Positions 34,706 through 43,108 of a stretch of DNA of 64,000 nt are shown piece by piece. The notes beneath the pieces are model-generated. The model saw only the letters and a list, made by a program, of their open reading frames with translations. It did no database searches and was not told where the DNA came from. The translations under genes were made by a program, and so were the position numbers. The DNA comes from Paenibacillus taihuensis (GTDB lineage Bacteria; Bacillota; Bacilli; Paenibacillales; Paenibacillaceae), in assembly GCF_003386535.1 (NCBI RefSeq), contig NZ_QTTN01000003.1:185944-249943 (forward strand), given 5' to 3'. Numbering within the stretch: the first letter of the stretch is position 1; every line of letters starts with the position of its first letter.

Positions 34706-35494
34706 ATGGAGCTGAAAGGCAAGACTGCACTAGTGACAGGCAGTGCGAAAGGGCTTGGCAAAATGACAGCGCAAACGCTCGCTCAGATGGGGTGCGACAT
34801 TGTGCTGAATTATAAGTCGAGCGAGCAGGAGGCTCTTCAGCTCGCCTCGGAGATTGAACTGCAATACGGCGTCCGGGCAACCGCCATAGGCGCCGATATT
34901 GCCGTGCAGAGCGACGTGACGCGGCTTGCGGAGCAGGCGCTTGCATGGTCGCAAAACGGCAGCATTGAGATTCTTATCAACAATGCGGGGCCGTTCATCC
35001 GCGAGAGGCGGCTGTTCGCCGATTATACGGCGGACGAGATTATTGGACTCGTGAACGGCAATTTACTTGGCGTCATGCTGTTAGACCACCATCTGCTCCC
35101 TGGCATGCGGAAGCAGCAGTGGGGAAGAATTATTCACTTCGGCTTCGGCCACGCCGGAGAAGGGCGTGCCTGGCCGCAGAGGGCCGTCTATGCGAGCGCC
35201 AAGACCGGGCTTGTCTCGTTCACGAAGACGCTGGCGGTCGAAGAGGCGGGCAATGGCATTACGGTACATATGGTATGCCCAGGCGACATCCGCGGCGTGA
35301 ATAAGGAACGGACGATCGCCGAGGTCGCCGGCGAGCTGGATGATGAATCGCCTCGCGGACGGCCAGGCAGCGGCGAGGACATCGCACGCGTCATCGCGTT
35401 CTTATGCTTGCCGCAGTCGGATTATCTCACAGGCAATATCGTTGACGTGACGGGTGGATTCGATCCGATCAAGACGTCCATCAAGTCCAGATAA
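34706..35494 (+). CDS. Short-chain dehydrogenase/reductase (atypical active site)
   Basis: The 262-residue protein has the SDR Rossmann motif (TGSAKGLGKM), the NNAG structural motif and the YxxxK catalytic pair (YASAK). The usual catalytic Ser about 13 residues before the Tyr is replaced: the segment reads HFGFGHAGEGRAW. That may lower or change activity, as seen in some SDRs used as structural or sensor proteins. Start is ATG at 34706 behind AGGGGGAAAG. The stop codon is embedded in an 11-bp tandem repeat. Confidence 0.88.
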   Translation: MELKGKTALVTGSAKGLGKMTAQTLAQMGCDIVLNYKSSEQEALQLASEIELQYGVRATAIGADIAVQSDVTRLAEQALAWSQNGSIEILINNAGPFIRERRLFADYTADEIIGLVNGNLLGVMLLDHHLLPGMRKQQWGRIIHFGFGHAGEGRAWPQRAVYASAKTGLVSFTKTLAVEEAGNGITVHMVCPGDIRGVNKERTIAEVAGELDDESPRGRPGSGEDIARVIAFLCLPQSDYLTGNIVDVTGGFDPIKTSIKSR

Positions 35495-35523
35495 ACTCTA
35501 TCTAAACTCTATCTAAACTCTAG
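35492..35523. repeat. 11-bp tandem repeat at the 3' end of the SDR gene
   Basis: TAAACTCTATC occurs twice in tandem and is followed by TAAACTCTAG. The first TAA is the stop codon of the SDR gene. Confidence 0.85.
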
Positions 35524-35544
35524 TTCAAATCCAGTCAAACAACA

Positions 35545-35593
35545 AAAGAGTCTTGCCTCCCGCTGCATTGCAGCTTGGAAGGCAAGACTCTTT
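35545..35593. terminator. Bidirectional terminator between SDR and yutI-like genes
   Basis: A perfect 13-bp stem (AAAGAGTCTTGCC / GGCAAGACTCTTT) with a 23-base loop lies between the two convergent genes. Confidence 0.85.
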
Positions 35594-35610
35594 ATTGTAA
35601 ATCAGGATGA

Positions 35611-35856
35611 TTAGAATACTTGCATAACCTCTTGTACGCCTTCGACTTCCTCAAGCAGTGCACGTTCGATACCTGCTTTAAGCGTAATCGTCGAGCTTGG
35701 GCAGCTTCCGCAAGCACCCATCAAACGAAGCTTAACGATGCCGTCCTCTACATCTACGAGTTCAACGTCGCCGCCATCGCGTTGCAAGAACGGGCGAAGC
35801 TTATCAAGTACGTCGAGCACCTCGTCGTACATTGTGCTTTGTGCATTTTCACTCAT
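35611..35856 (-). CDS. yutI: NifU C-terminal-domain protein (YutI-like Fe-S scaffold)
   Basis: The 81-residue protein is a single Nfu domain with the cluster-binding CxxC motif in GACGSCPSS and the conserved RDGGDVELV block. It assembles and delivers [4Fe-4S] or [2Fe-2S] clusters. It lies near yuzB, yutJ, an IscA/ErpA-type gene, yumC and ndh, the same neighbourhood as B. subtilis yutI. ATG follows AAAGGAGTG. Confidence 0.92.
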   Translation of the reverse strand: MSENAQSTMYDEVLDVLDKLRPFLQRDGGDVELVDVEDGIVKLRLMGACGSCPSSTITLKAGIERALLEEVEGVQEVMQVF

Positions 35857-35945
35857 TGCAATCCACTCCTTTCTCCCCTATTATAGTACAAAGTGAATCA
35901 AATGAAAATGGATATCAACCAAGTAGGGCTAGGTGAAATATAAAG

Positions 35946-36218
35946 ATGTTAAAACCAATGATAGAATTTTGTGCAAGCAATATGCATCACGGTACAGATC
36001 GACTAATGAAGAAGCTGGAGGCGAATCCAGATTTCGACGTCATCGAGTATGGCTGCTTAGGCAACTGCGGTGAATGCTATATGGTGCCATTCGGAATGGT
36101 CGACGGCATGATCATTGCTGCTGATACTGTAGATGAACTGGAAGAAGCAATTATGAAGGCCATTGAGAAACAAAAGGCGGAACGTGAAGCGCTCGATCGG
36201 CTCATTGACGATATGTAA
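35946..36218 (+). CDS. yuzB: YuzB-family protein (DUF1450)
   Basis: The 90-residue protein has the DUF1450 pattern with conserved cysteines: FCASNM at the start and EYGCLGNCGECYMVPF in the middle. That arrangement resembles a thioredoxin-like [2Fe-2S] ferredoxin site. The C-terminus is a charged helix. Function is unknown, but the gene's place between yutI and yutJ homologues and three clustered Cys suggest iron-sulfur or redox work. Divergent from yutI. Confidence 0.9.
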   Translation: MLKPMIEFCASNMHHGTDRLMKKLEANPDFDVIEYGCLGNCGECYMVPFGMVDGMIIAADTVDELEEAIMKAIEKQKAEREALDRLIDDM

Positions 36219-36274
36219 AGCATGCCGCCGCAGCGGCTGAAGAGCCGGGTCTTCACGAACACATACTTCTTAGT

Positions 36275-37342
36275 TTAGCCAAAATGACGCTTCGACATCC
36301 AGAGCACGCCGCTCTTCATAACACGCGGGATGCGGCCCATCATCGGCGTTTTGCCCATGAGGCCGAAGCCGGACTTCTTGCCGAGCGAGCCGAGCACGCC
36401 TTTGAGCTTGATTTTGCCGAGCTTAGGCGTCTTGTCTGCCCAGATTGCGCGCATCACTTCAGCAACCTGCTCGCCTTGGCCTTCCGCAGCTTGTGCGCTT
36501 GGCGAGAATGGAAGGGAAGCACAGTCACCGACGATGAATACTTCGTTGTAATCAGGCAGTTGGTGATACTCGTTGATGATCAGACGGCCTTGGTTATCCT
36601 TCGGCAGATTCATGCGCTGTACGAGCGGTACTGGCTGAATGCCGGCTGTCCATACCGTAACATCCGACAGAATCGGCACTGAGTTGTTCAGATCGTACAG
36701 TGCGCCTTCCTCGAGCTTATGCAGCGAAACATGCCCGCGCATTTCCACTTCATGCTCGATAAACCACGAAGATACAAATTCCTGCAGCTTGCCAGGGAAC
36801 GCGGACAGGATGCTTGGACCGCGGTCAATAATCCGAATGTTCAAATCCGGACGGCTCTCACGCAGCTCGGAAGCAACCTCAACGCCGCTAAGACCGCCGC
36901 CAACGATGTTTACTTGACCGTATGGCTTCACATCGTTAAGCGCCAGATACGTTCTGCGCGAGGAGGAGAAGGTTTGAATGCTGTGCGAGTACAATTCTGC
37001 GCCGTCGATGCCATGGTACTTATCCGTGCAGCCAAGTGCTACAACGAGCCACTCGTAATCAAGCGGATCTTGGCCAGCCATCTGTACTTGCTTCGCATCC
37101 AAGTCCACATCGGTTACTTCGCCGTACATGATGATGAGACGCGGATCGGATGGGAACGCAACGCGCAGCTCAACATCGGCGCTTGTTCCCGCAACGAGTG
37201 CATAGTACTCGGTCTTTAAACCTTGATAAGGCATACGGTCAATCAGTACAACGACTGTATCGTCAGGCAGTTCGCCCTCAAGCAGTTTGTGAGCAACAGT
37301 CAATCCTCCGTAACCGCCGCCCAAAATGACAAAACGTTTCAT
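36275..37342 (-). CDS. yutJ: NAD(P)/FAD-dependent oxidoreductase, YutJ-like (NADH dehydrogenase-like)
   Basis: The 355-residue flavoprotein has an FAD site at its N-terminus (VILGGGYGGLTVA), an internal NAD(P)H site (VNIVGGGLSGVEVASEL) and a second FAD contact (VFIVGDCASLPF). It belongs to the NDH-2-like group and its length equals that of B. subtilis YutJ. It probably passes electrons from NADH to quinone or another acceptor. I start at the ATG at 37342, since the FAD strand begins right there; a TTG four codons upstream is possible. Converges on yuzB. Confidence 0.9.
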   Translation of the reverse strand: MKRFVILGGGYGGLTVAHKLLEGELPDDTVVVLIDRMPYQGLKTEYYALVAGTSADVELRVAFPSDPRLIIMYGEVTDVDLDAKQVQMAGQDPLDYEWLVVALGCTDKYHGIDGAELYSHSIQTFSSSRRTYLALNDVKPYGQVNIVGGGLSGVEVASELRESRPDLNIRIIDRGPSILSAFPGKLQEFVSSWFIEHEVEMRGHVSLHKLEEGALYDLNNSVPILSDVTVWTAGIQPVPLVQRMNLPKDNQGRLIINEYHQLPDYNEVFIVGDCASLPFSPSAQAAEGQGEQVAEVMRAIWADKTPKLGKIKLKGVLGSLGKKSGFGLMGKTPMMGRIPRVMKSGVLWMSKRHFG

Positions 37343-37467
37343 CGAAAATCCCAACTTTCTCTGTGTGCAGTAAGTTCTACGCTGCTTCTAAATTAAAAGT
37401 AGTATATGCCGGAGTGACCTCGACCATCAGTGCTTGTCCGGGCCGAGGCCATGGCAATACCTGCTTC

Positions 37468-38571
37468 TTATTCGTAAACTTTAACTTCGTTGTAAAATGT
37501 ATCGCGCTCTACCGGAATACGGCCAGCACCTTTAATGAGCCAGATCAGATCCTCACGCGTGATGCCTTCTGGCGTAAGCGCGCCAGCTGCATGGCTGATC
37601 CGCTCTTTCACCATCGTACCGTGAACGTCGGAAGCGCCCATTGTAAGCGATACTTGGGTTAGCTGCGTGCCGATGTTGATGAAGTAAGCCTTAATGTGCT
37701 TGATATTATCAAGCATCAGACGGCTGATCGCGATTGCCTTCAAGTCATCGAACGCTGAGTTGCGGCGGCGAATGCTTGCTTTCGGGCTGATCGGCTGCAT
37801 GGACAGCGGGATGAACACTTGGAAGCCGTTCGTCTCATCCTGCAGCTCACGGATTTGGAGCATGTGATCGATGCGGTCTTCTTTCTTCTCGACCGAGCCG
37901 TACAGCATTGTCGTATGCGTGCGCAGGCCGAGGTTATGCGCTGTGCGGTGCACTTCCAAGTATTGCGAGACGTCGGCTTTATCCACCTTCATCTTCTTGC
38001 GGTACTCGTCCGACAAAATTTCAGCGCCGCCGCCAGTGAGCGATACCAAGCCAACCTTCATCAGCTCTTGAATCACTTCGCCGTAGCTTAGGCCGCTGAT
38101 GCGGGAGAAGAAGTCGATCTCAGCAGCTGTGTAAGCTTTGAGAGCCACCTGCGGGAAACGTTCATGCAACGCTTTGAGCGAATCCACGTAGTACTGGAAT
38201 GGCACATGCGGGTTATGTCCGCCAACAATGTGGAACTCGCGCACGTCTGGGTGAATATGCTGCTCTACATAGGCGATCATTTCTTCGCCGCTCAGCGTAT
38301 ACGAGCCTTCCTGGCCTTGATCCTTGCGGAAGTTACAGAATGCGCAATGCGCCTCACAGACGTTGGTGAAGTAAAGGCTCATATTCTCGATAAAATACAC
38401 TTTACGTCCGTTTTTCTGTAGGTTTACTTCATTAGCAAGCTGTCCGATCGTAAGCAGATCGTCAGTCTGATACAGAAACACACCGTCTTCGCGGTTCAAG
38501 CGCTCACCTGCGCGAACTTTCTCGACGATGGACTGCATTTGTTTTGCTTCTGTCGGTATTGCAATATTCAT
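37468..38571 (-). CDS. mqnE: Aminofutalosine synthase MqnE
   Basis: The 367-residue radical SAM enzyme has the cluster motif CxxxCxxC (CEAHCAFC) and the family blocks EFHIVGGHNPHVPF, SLTGGGAEILSDEYRK and HTTMLYGSVEKKEDRIDH. MqnE joins the enolpyruvate adduct of 3-carboxy-phenoxy acid with a SAM-derived adenosyl group to make aminofutalosine, an early step of the alternative menaquinone pathway. MqnC is similar but usually differs in the C-terminal half, so an MqnC assignment is less likely. No other mqn genes are adjacent. Confidence 0.92.
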   Translation of the reverse strand: MNIAIPTEAKQMQSIVEKVRAGERLNREDGVFLYQTDDLLTIGQLANEVNLQKNGRKVYFIENMSLYFTNVCEAHCAFCNFRKDQGQEGSYTLSGEEMIAYVEQHIHPDVREFHIVGGHNPHVPFQYYVDSLKALHERFPQVALKAYTAAEIDFFSRISGLSYGEVIQELMKVGLVSLTGGGAEILSDEYRKKMKVDKADVSQYLEVHRTAHNLGLRTHTTMLYGSVEKKEDRIDHMLQIRELQDETNGFQVFIPLSMQPISPKASIRRRNSAFDDLKAIAISRLMLDNIKHIKAYFINIGTQLTQVSLTMGASDVHGTMVKERISHAAGALTPEGITREDLIWLIKGAGRIPVERDTFYNEVKVYE

Positions 38572-38976
38572 AACGGCTTCCTCCTAGTCCGCCGGGCACG
38601 CACTTAGGCCATGCTGAAGGGATGAGCGGCATCATTAAACGAATGAGCTGTTCATCCTGGAGCAATGGTCTTCGTACAAAACGAATCCGCCCGCATATGC
38701 ATGGTTGGCGAAGACGTCTAGTTTCACGTCCGGTGTATGATTTTAAAGTGAATAAATTGAAATAAAACAACATTGTGAAAAAAATTACTTGCGCCGACCC
38801 TAAGAATCCAATTGACAATGACACACTTATTATAAACCTCATTATGAAGAGCGGCAACTATTAAGTCATGCCAACGTACCATGTCATTGGAAAGAGACCG
38901 GACTTAAGTCGGTTGGCATAACGAGAAAATACGTGGTACGCTAATTCAAAATGTCGAATGAAAAGAGGTTCATGAG
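38572..38976. other. Intergenic region upstream of mqnE and the haemolysin III gene
   Basis: No gene is visible in these 405 bases. The region is divergent and holds A/T-rich promoter-like sequence (TTGACA at about 38813, TATAAA about 13 bases later, an imperfect spacing) and the interlocked inverted repeats listed separately. A TGTCGAA heptamer lies at about 38953. Confidence 0.6.
38868..38940 (+). promoter_or_regulatory. Interlocked inverted repeats before the haemolysin III gene
   Basis: ATGCCAAC (38868-38875) pairs with GTTGGCAT (38912-38919) and CGTACCA (38875-38881) pairs with TGGTACG (38934-38940). The order a-b-a'-b' means both stems can only coexist as a pseudoknot or alternate. Between them lies a perfect palindrome GACTTAAGTC (38901-38910). 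This looks like a structured leader or operator for the gene at 38977. Confidence 0.45.
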
Positions 38977-39621
38977 ATGGCAAACACCCATACATATTCA
39001 CGCCGGGAAGAAGTAGCGAACGCCATTACGCACGGGCTTGGCGCGGCATTAAGTATCGCAGCGCTCGTGCTTCTTATTGTTTTTGCAGCGCTTAAAGGGA
39101 ATGCTGAACATGTCGTCAGTTTCACGATTTACGGCTCGATGATGCTGCTGCTTTACGTCTCTTCAACGCTTGTACACAGCTTCCCGGAGGGGAAAGCGAA
39201 GAAGTTTTTTGAAATCATGGATCATTCCTGCATTTACCTGTTTATTGCGGGGACGTATACGCCAATCGTGCTTCATATGGTACAAGGAGCGGCAGGGTGG
39301 ACGTTATTCGGCATCGTATGGGGACTCGCCTTGTGCGGCGTCGTATTCAAAATGTTCTACGCGTCCAAGTTTCTGTTTACGTCTACCTTATTGTACGTAC
39401 TTATGGGCTGGATTATCGTATTTGCATGGGGACCGCTTCGTGATCATTTTGCTCCTGCCGGTCTTCATTTGCTGATCGGTGGCGGCGTGCTGTATACCGT
39501 AGGGACCATCTTCTATGTATGGCGCAGCTTTAAGTACCACCACGCTGTATGGCATATGTTCGTGCTCGGAGGTTCGGTTCTCCATTTCTTCGCCATTTTG
39601 CTGTACGTGCTGCCGCAATAA
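38977..39621 (+). CDS. Haemolysin III family membrane protein (YplQ-like)
   Basis: The 214-residue protein has seven hydrophobic segments and the PAQR/haemolysin III landmarks: EEVANAITHGLGA at the N-terminus, ADHS-like DHSCIYLFIAGTYTP, and the late HHAVWHMFVLGGSVLHF histidines that bind zinc in the PAQR family. Bacterial members (TrhA) help control membrane fluidity; haemolytic activity is usually not physiological. ATG follows AAAAGAGG. A structured leader lies upstream. Confidence 0.93.
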   Translation: MANTHTYSRREEVANAITHGLGAALSIAALVLLIVFAALKGNAEHVVSFTIYGSMMLLLYVSSTLVHSFPEGKAKKFFEIMDHSCIYLFIAGTYTPIVLHMVQGAAGWTLFGIVWGLALCGVVFKMFYASKFLFTSTLLYVLMGWIIVFAWGPLRDHFAPAGLHLLIGGGVLYTVGTIFYVWRSFKYHHAVWHMFVLGGSVLHFFAILLYVLPQ

Positions 39622-39748
39622 AGGGAATGCCACAATACCCGGGTTGTCCGTGTATTGAGTCCTCTTGCGAAGTGGAGTATAATTAACTTACGAATGTAAA
39701 GTGAGTCGCGCTCATGCAGCGTGTTAATATGCCCAGGGAGGGATTGCA

Positions 39749-40111
39749 ATGATTACAATCAGCGATACAGCCAATGATAAAATAAAAGAAATGCTCGAAG
39801 CAGAGGAAGCACCGGATTTGTTCTTGCGCGTCGGCGTGAAAGAGGGCGGTTGCAGCGGCTTCTCGTACGGCATGGGCTTTGACGATGAAGTTGCAGATAC
39901 GGACAAAGAGATGGAATTCAATGGCCTTAAAGTTGTCGTGGATAACGACAGCATCAAGTACCTGAACGGACTTATTATCGACTACAAAGAGTCCGCGATG
40001 GGCGGCGGTTTCACCATCGAGAACCCGAACGCTAGCGCCACTTGCGGCTGCGGCTCAAGCTTCCGTACAGCTACGGATGCAGGCAAGCCGAGCGCTGCTG
40101 GCGAGTGCTAA
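39749..40111 (+). CDS. IscA/ErpA-type iron-sulfur cluster assembly protein (YutM-like)
   Basis: The 120-residue protein carries the three A-type carrier cysteines: GGCSGFSYGM and CGCGSSF near the C-terminus. It receives Fe-S clusters from the Suf machinery and passes them to apoproteins. A C-terminal extension (TATDAGKPSAAGEC) follows the usual domain end. With yutI and yuzB nearby, the neighbourhood is one of Fe-S handling. ATG follows GGGAGGG and a terminator follows directly. Confidence 0.94.
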   Translation: MITISDTANDKIKEMLEAEEAPDLFLRVGVKEGGCSGFSYGMGFDDEVADTDKEMEFNGLKVVVDNDSIKYLNGLIIDYKESAMGGGFTIENPNASATCGCGSSFRTATDAGKPSAAGEC

Positions 40112-40122
40112 TATACAGAATG

Positions 40123-40157
40123 AAAGCCCTGACCGTTACTCGGTTCAGGGCTTTTTT
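40123..40157. terminator. Bidirectional terminator
   Basis: AAAGCCCTGACCG pairs with CGGTTCAGGGCTTT with one bulged base and a 5-base loop, and is followed by a T run. It serves both the YutM-like gene and the convergent ankyrin gene. Confidence 0.85.
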
Positions 40158-40688
40158 CTATTCAATCGTCGCGCCGTTGCTGCGGAGAAGCTCGGCTACC
40201 TTATCGTTCCCTTGCTCGACTGCGAGAGCCAATGCCGTTACGCCGCCTTCGATCTTGGCGTTCACCTCGGCTCCATGCTCAATCAGCAGGCTGATGAGTT
40301 CAAGGTTATCGTCATGGAATGCGGCGGTGTGCAAGCAAGTATGGCTGTTGCTATCAAATATCGTTGTCTGCGCTTGATGAGACAGAAGCAGTCTGATGAC
40401 ATCGAGGTTGCGCTCACCCGCGATCGCTGCATGCAATGCTGTGTTCGAAGGGATGTAAGAGAGCTTGGAATGCGATACGGCGTTCGGATTTGCGCCATGA
40501 TTCAGCAGCACCTGTACGGCGCTTGTGTTTCCAAAATGCGCAGCATAACCGAGCGGCGTGAGCCCGTCCTCATTCTCTGCGTTCGCAAGATCCGGATAAG
40601 CATCCAAAATCTCGGTAAGCTGCTCAGCATCACCCGACTGCGCTGCTTGGAATACGGAATCAATTCGTTGTTTGAGCGTAAGCTCCAT
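40158..40688 (-). CDS. Ankyrin-repeat protein
   Basis: The 176-residue cytoplasmic protein holds about four ankyrin repeats (DGLTPLGYAAHFGNTSAVQ, NTALHAAIAGERNLDVIRLL, HTCLHTAAFHDDNLELISLL, VTALALAVEQGNDKVAELL). It starts with a short helix and has no catalytic domain. Ankyrin repeats mediate protein binding; the partner is unknown. I use the ATG at 40688, because GGAGG lies 11 bases before it, rather than a start 25 codons upstream with no ribosome site. Confidence 0.9.
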   Translation of the reverse strand: MELTLKQRIDSVFQAAQSGDAEQLTEILDAYPDLANAENEDGLTPLGYAAHFGNTSAVQVLLNHGANPNAVSHSKLSYIPSNTALHAAIAGERNLDVIRLLLSHQAQTTIFDSNSHTCLHTAAFHDDNLELISLLIEHGAEVNAKIEGGVTALALAVEQGNDKVAELLRSNGATIE

Positions 40689-40798
40689 GTTTGGGCAAAC
40701 CTCCATTTCGATTTTGATAACTCTTCCCATAGTTTTCGAAATGAAAGTTCGTTTTTCCTGCATATATATAAACGAAATGAAATGGAGGCGGTAGTGAA

Positions 40799-41119
40799 AT
40801 GAAAGCGAACTGCGTTTTCTGCAAAATTATCGACAGACAACTTCCTGCAAAAGTCGAATTTGAGGATGAACACGTTATCGTATTTCACTGTAAAGACCCG
40901 AGTGCCCCTGTTCATTTGCTCGCTGTCCCGAAGAAGCACATTCCAACCTTAATGAAGCTAGAAGAAGCGGACCTGCCAGTTATGTCTCACATCCATAAGA
41001 TTGCACAGATGATGTACCGTCAATTGAAGCTTGAGGGAATGAGCATGAATGTAAACTGCGAGGAAAAAGGCGGGCAGGACGTGTTTCACGTCCATTACCA
41101 TATCAAGGGCTGGACATAA
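40799..41119 (+). CDS. HIT-family hydrolase
   Basis: The 106-residue protein is a full HIT domain, with the catalytic triad HVHYHIKGW at the C-terminus, the CVFCKII zinc-linked start and the nucleotide contact HLLAVPKKHIPT. HIT hydrolases cleave adenylylated or dinucleotide compounds. It is divergent from the ankyrin gene and has a TGGAGG ribosome site. The terminator downstream is shared with the aldo/keto reductase. Confidence 0.94.
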   Translation: MKANCVFCKIIDRQLPAKVEFEDEHVIVFHCKDPSAPVHLLAVPKKHIPTLMKLEEADLPVMSHIHKIAQMMYRQLKLEGMSMNVNCEEKGGQDVFHVHYHIKGWT

Positions 41120-41146
41120 TGAAAGTCGAATTAAACGGAGCCAACA

Positions 41147-41209
41147 ATAAAAGGGCTGCAGAAGAGTGAACGATAGCTTCATCGTTCGAACTCTTCGCAG
41201 CCTTTTATC
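41147..41209. terminator. Bidirectional terminator
   Basis: ATAAAAGGGCTGCAGAAGAGT pairs with ACTCTTCGCAGCCTTTTAT over about 19 bases with two mismatches, between two convergent genes. Confidence 0.8.
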
Positions 41210-42157
41210 TTATTCCGCAGCAGCGATGGCGCGGATTTCTCCGAGCGTTGCTTCGTCGAGCGTAACATCGATGGCCGGAAGCACGCCGAGAATATGGCTC
41301 GGCTTCCTCACGCCGACGATCGCGCTCGTAAGCGCAGGATGCGCGAGATCGTACGCAATGGCAAGCTGCGGCAGCGTAATGTCGTAACGTGCAGCGACCA
41401 GCTTCAGCTTCTCCGCCTTGTCGACATTACTGCGCAAGCCTTCGCCCGTGTGTGCTTTGTTGCGAGAGCGCCAGTCATCCGGTCCGAAAGTTGTCTCGTA
41501 TGTATAGTTGCCGGACAGTAATCCGGATGTGAGAGGGCTATAGGCAACGACGCCAATGCCGTTCGCTTGGCAGAACGGAAGCAGCTCTTTCTCCGCGGCA
41601 GGGCGCAGAATCGAATATGGCGGCTGCAGCGAGTCGACATGTCTTACAGTGAGCGATTGCTGGAGCTGCTCGACGTTGTAATTGCTCACGCCGACATAAC
41701 GCACTTTGCCGTCTTGGACGAGCTTATCCATCGCGCGCATCGTCTCTTCAGCAGGCACTTCCGTATCCGGCCAATGCATCTGATACAGGTCGATATAGTC
41801 AGTGCCGAGACGCCTCAGCGACGCTTCTGCTTCGCGGAGGACGGATTCGTATGGTCCGGTGCGTGTGATGGCGCCATTCTCATCCCAGACCAGGCCGCAC
41901 TTCGTGGCGATGACGACACGGTCCCGGTCGCCTCGCAGCGCTTGGCCGAGCACTTCTTCTGAATGACCCAGCCCATAGACGGCAGCCGTGTCATAGAACG
42001 TGATGCCTGCATCGAGTGCTGCGCGAACGCTCTCCGACGACATGTCGTCGTCCTGACTGCCCCAAGCGCTTGCCCAGCCTGCGCCTCCGATGGCCCAAGA
42101 TCCGAAGCCAATGACGGAGATTTCAGGGCCGTTTTTGCCCAATTTACGGTATTTCAT
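41210..42157 (-). CDS. Aldo/keto reductase
   Basis: The 315-residue TIM-barrel NADPH-dependent reductase has the AKR catalytic set: Asp in FYDTAAVYG, Tyr in the same block, Lys in VIATKCG and His in YQMHWPD. The NADPH contact AIVGVRKP is also present. Close relatives in Bacilli include IolS-type reductases. It acts on sugar or aldehyde substrates that cannot be fixed here. Convergent with the HIT gene and divergent from agrB. Confidence 0.92.
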   Translation of the reverse strand: MKYRKLGKNGPEISVIGFGSWAIGGAGWASAWGSQDDDMSSESVRAALDAGITFYDTAAVYGLGHSEEVLGQALRGDRDRVVIATKCGLVWDENGAITRTGPYESVLREAEASLRRLGTDYIDLYQMHWPDTEVPAEETMRAMDKLVQDGKVRYVGVSNYNVEQLQQSLTVRHVDSLQPPYSILRPAAEKELLPFCQANGIGVVAYSPLTSGLLSGNYTYETTFGPDDWRSRNKAHTGEGLRSNVDKAEKLKLVAARYDITLPQLAIAYDLAHPALTSAIVGVRKPSHILGVLPAIDVTLDEATLGEIRAIAAAE

Positions 42158-42283
42158 TCGGTGGAATCCTCCTTATACTGGCATTCACGTTTTATTATAA
42201 TCAGGATGCTGCAGCCCAAACAACTTTGGTATACTATGAAATAAAAGCTAGATTTCGAGAGAAAAATAGAAAGGGTCGAGGAG

Positions 42284-42811
42284 ATGCTTCAGAGAGCAGC
42301 CACAGCATTGCATGCCAGAATCAAGGAGAGCGGGGCGAAGGCGCCGTCTGTTCCCGTGATCGTATATGCACTCGAGATTGTATTGAATACAGTTTCCATT
42401 AGCTTGCTTGTACTAATTGTTGGCCTGTTGTCTGGAGAGATGCTCCGTACGGCAGAGCTGCTCGTGATATTTGCCCTCCTCCGGTTTATTTCAGGCGGCT
42501 ACCATCTGCCTTCGAATGCGTACTGCATCGTTGTATCGACGATCGTACTGGCGACTCTTCCGCATATCAATCTGCCTGAGTCGGTCATGTTCGGCTTGAC
42601 GGGGGCATCCTCGCTCATGATGATTATTTTTGCCCCGGCAAACTATGACCAGTATGCACGTATTTCACCGAAGCATTACCCTCTCATGAAGCTGCTTGCC
42701 TGCATCATCGTTGCATCGAACCTGCTGCTTCAATCGGACATGCTCGCGCTTGCTTTTACCGTTCAGGCCATACTGCTGCTAATCAAGAACAAGTCTGGTT
42801 CTGGGGCATAA
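42284..42811 (+). CDS. AgrB-like accessory gene regulator peptidase (orphan)
   Basis: This 175-residue membrane protein is a member of the AgrB cysteine peptidase family that cuts and cyclises AgrD propeptides. The catalytic pair is visible as RFISGGYHLPSNAYC: His74 and Cys81, seven residues apart as in staphylococcal AgrB (His77 and Cys84). About four to five helices follow. No AgrD-like ORF is evident: the gene is followed 33 bases later by a terminator, and nothing suitable lies upstream. No AgrC/AgrA genes are adjacent. Confidence 0.85.
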   Translation: MLQRAATALHARIKESGAKAPSVPVIVYALEIVLNTVSISLLVLIVGLLSGEMLRTAELLVIFALLRFISGGYHLPSNAYCIVVSTIVLATLPHINLPESVMFGLTGASSLMMIIFAPANYDQYARISPKHYPLMKLLACIIVASNLLLQSDMLALAFTVQAILLLIKNKSGSGA

Positions 42812-42844
42812 GCTTAACTGAAGACTACAGTAATGAATTGATAG

Positions 42845-42901
42845 AGCCTTGCTGCACAGATACGAGAGACGTATCGGTCAGTCGGTCAGCAGGGCTTTTT
42901 T
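42845..42901 (+). terminator. Intrinsic terminator after agrB
   Basis: AGCCTTGCTG and CAGCAGGGCT pair at 9 of 10 positions around a 32-base loop, followed by a T run. Confidence 0.65.
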
Positions 42902-42912
42902 GTTCTGCTGTT

Positions 42913-42956
42913 GTGCTGCTTTCGTGCTGCTTTCGTGCTGCTTTCGTGCTGCTTTC
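42913..42956. repeat. 11-bp minisatellite, four copies
   Basis: GTGCTGCTTTC is repeated four times in tandem. The unit is not a multiple of three, so it would shift frames if translated. It occupies the gap between agrB and the YheC/YheD gene, which otherwise holds nothing I can name. Confidence 0.88.
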
Positions 42957-43108
42957 GTGCTCCCAGCTGCATATTGCCCGGGCAATATCGTTCTATCGTT
43001 CTATCAGCCTATTAAATCAGGCGACTTGCCCCTTCCAATCATCCAAGAGACTCCTGTCTTTGAGGCATATGCTGTCTCATATAACGGTAAGAAAGCGAGG
43101 CTTGGCAC

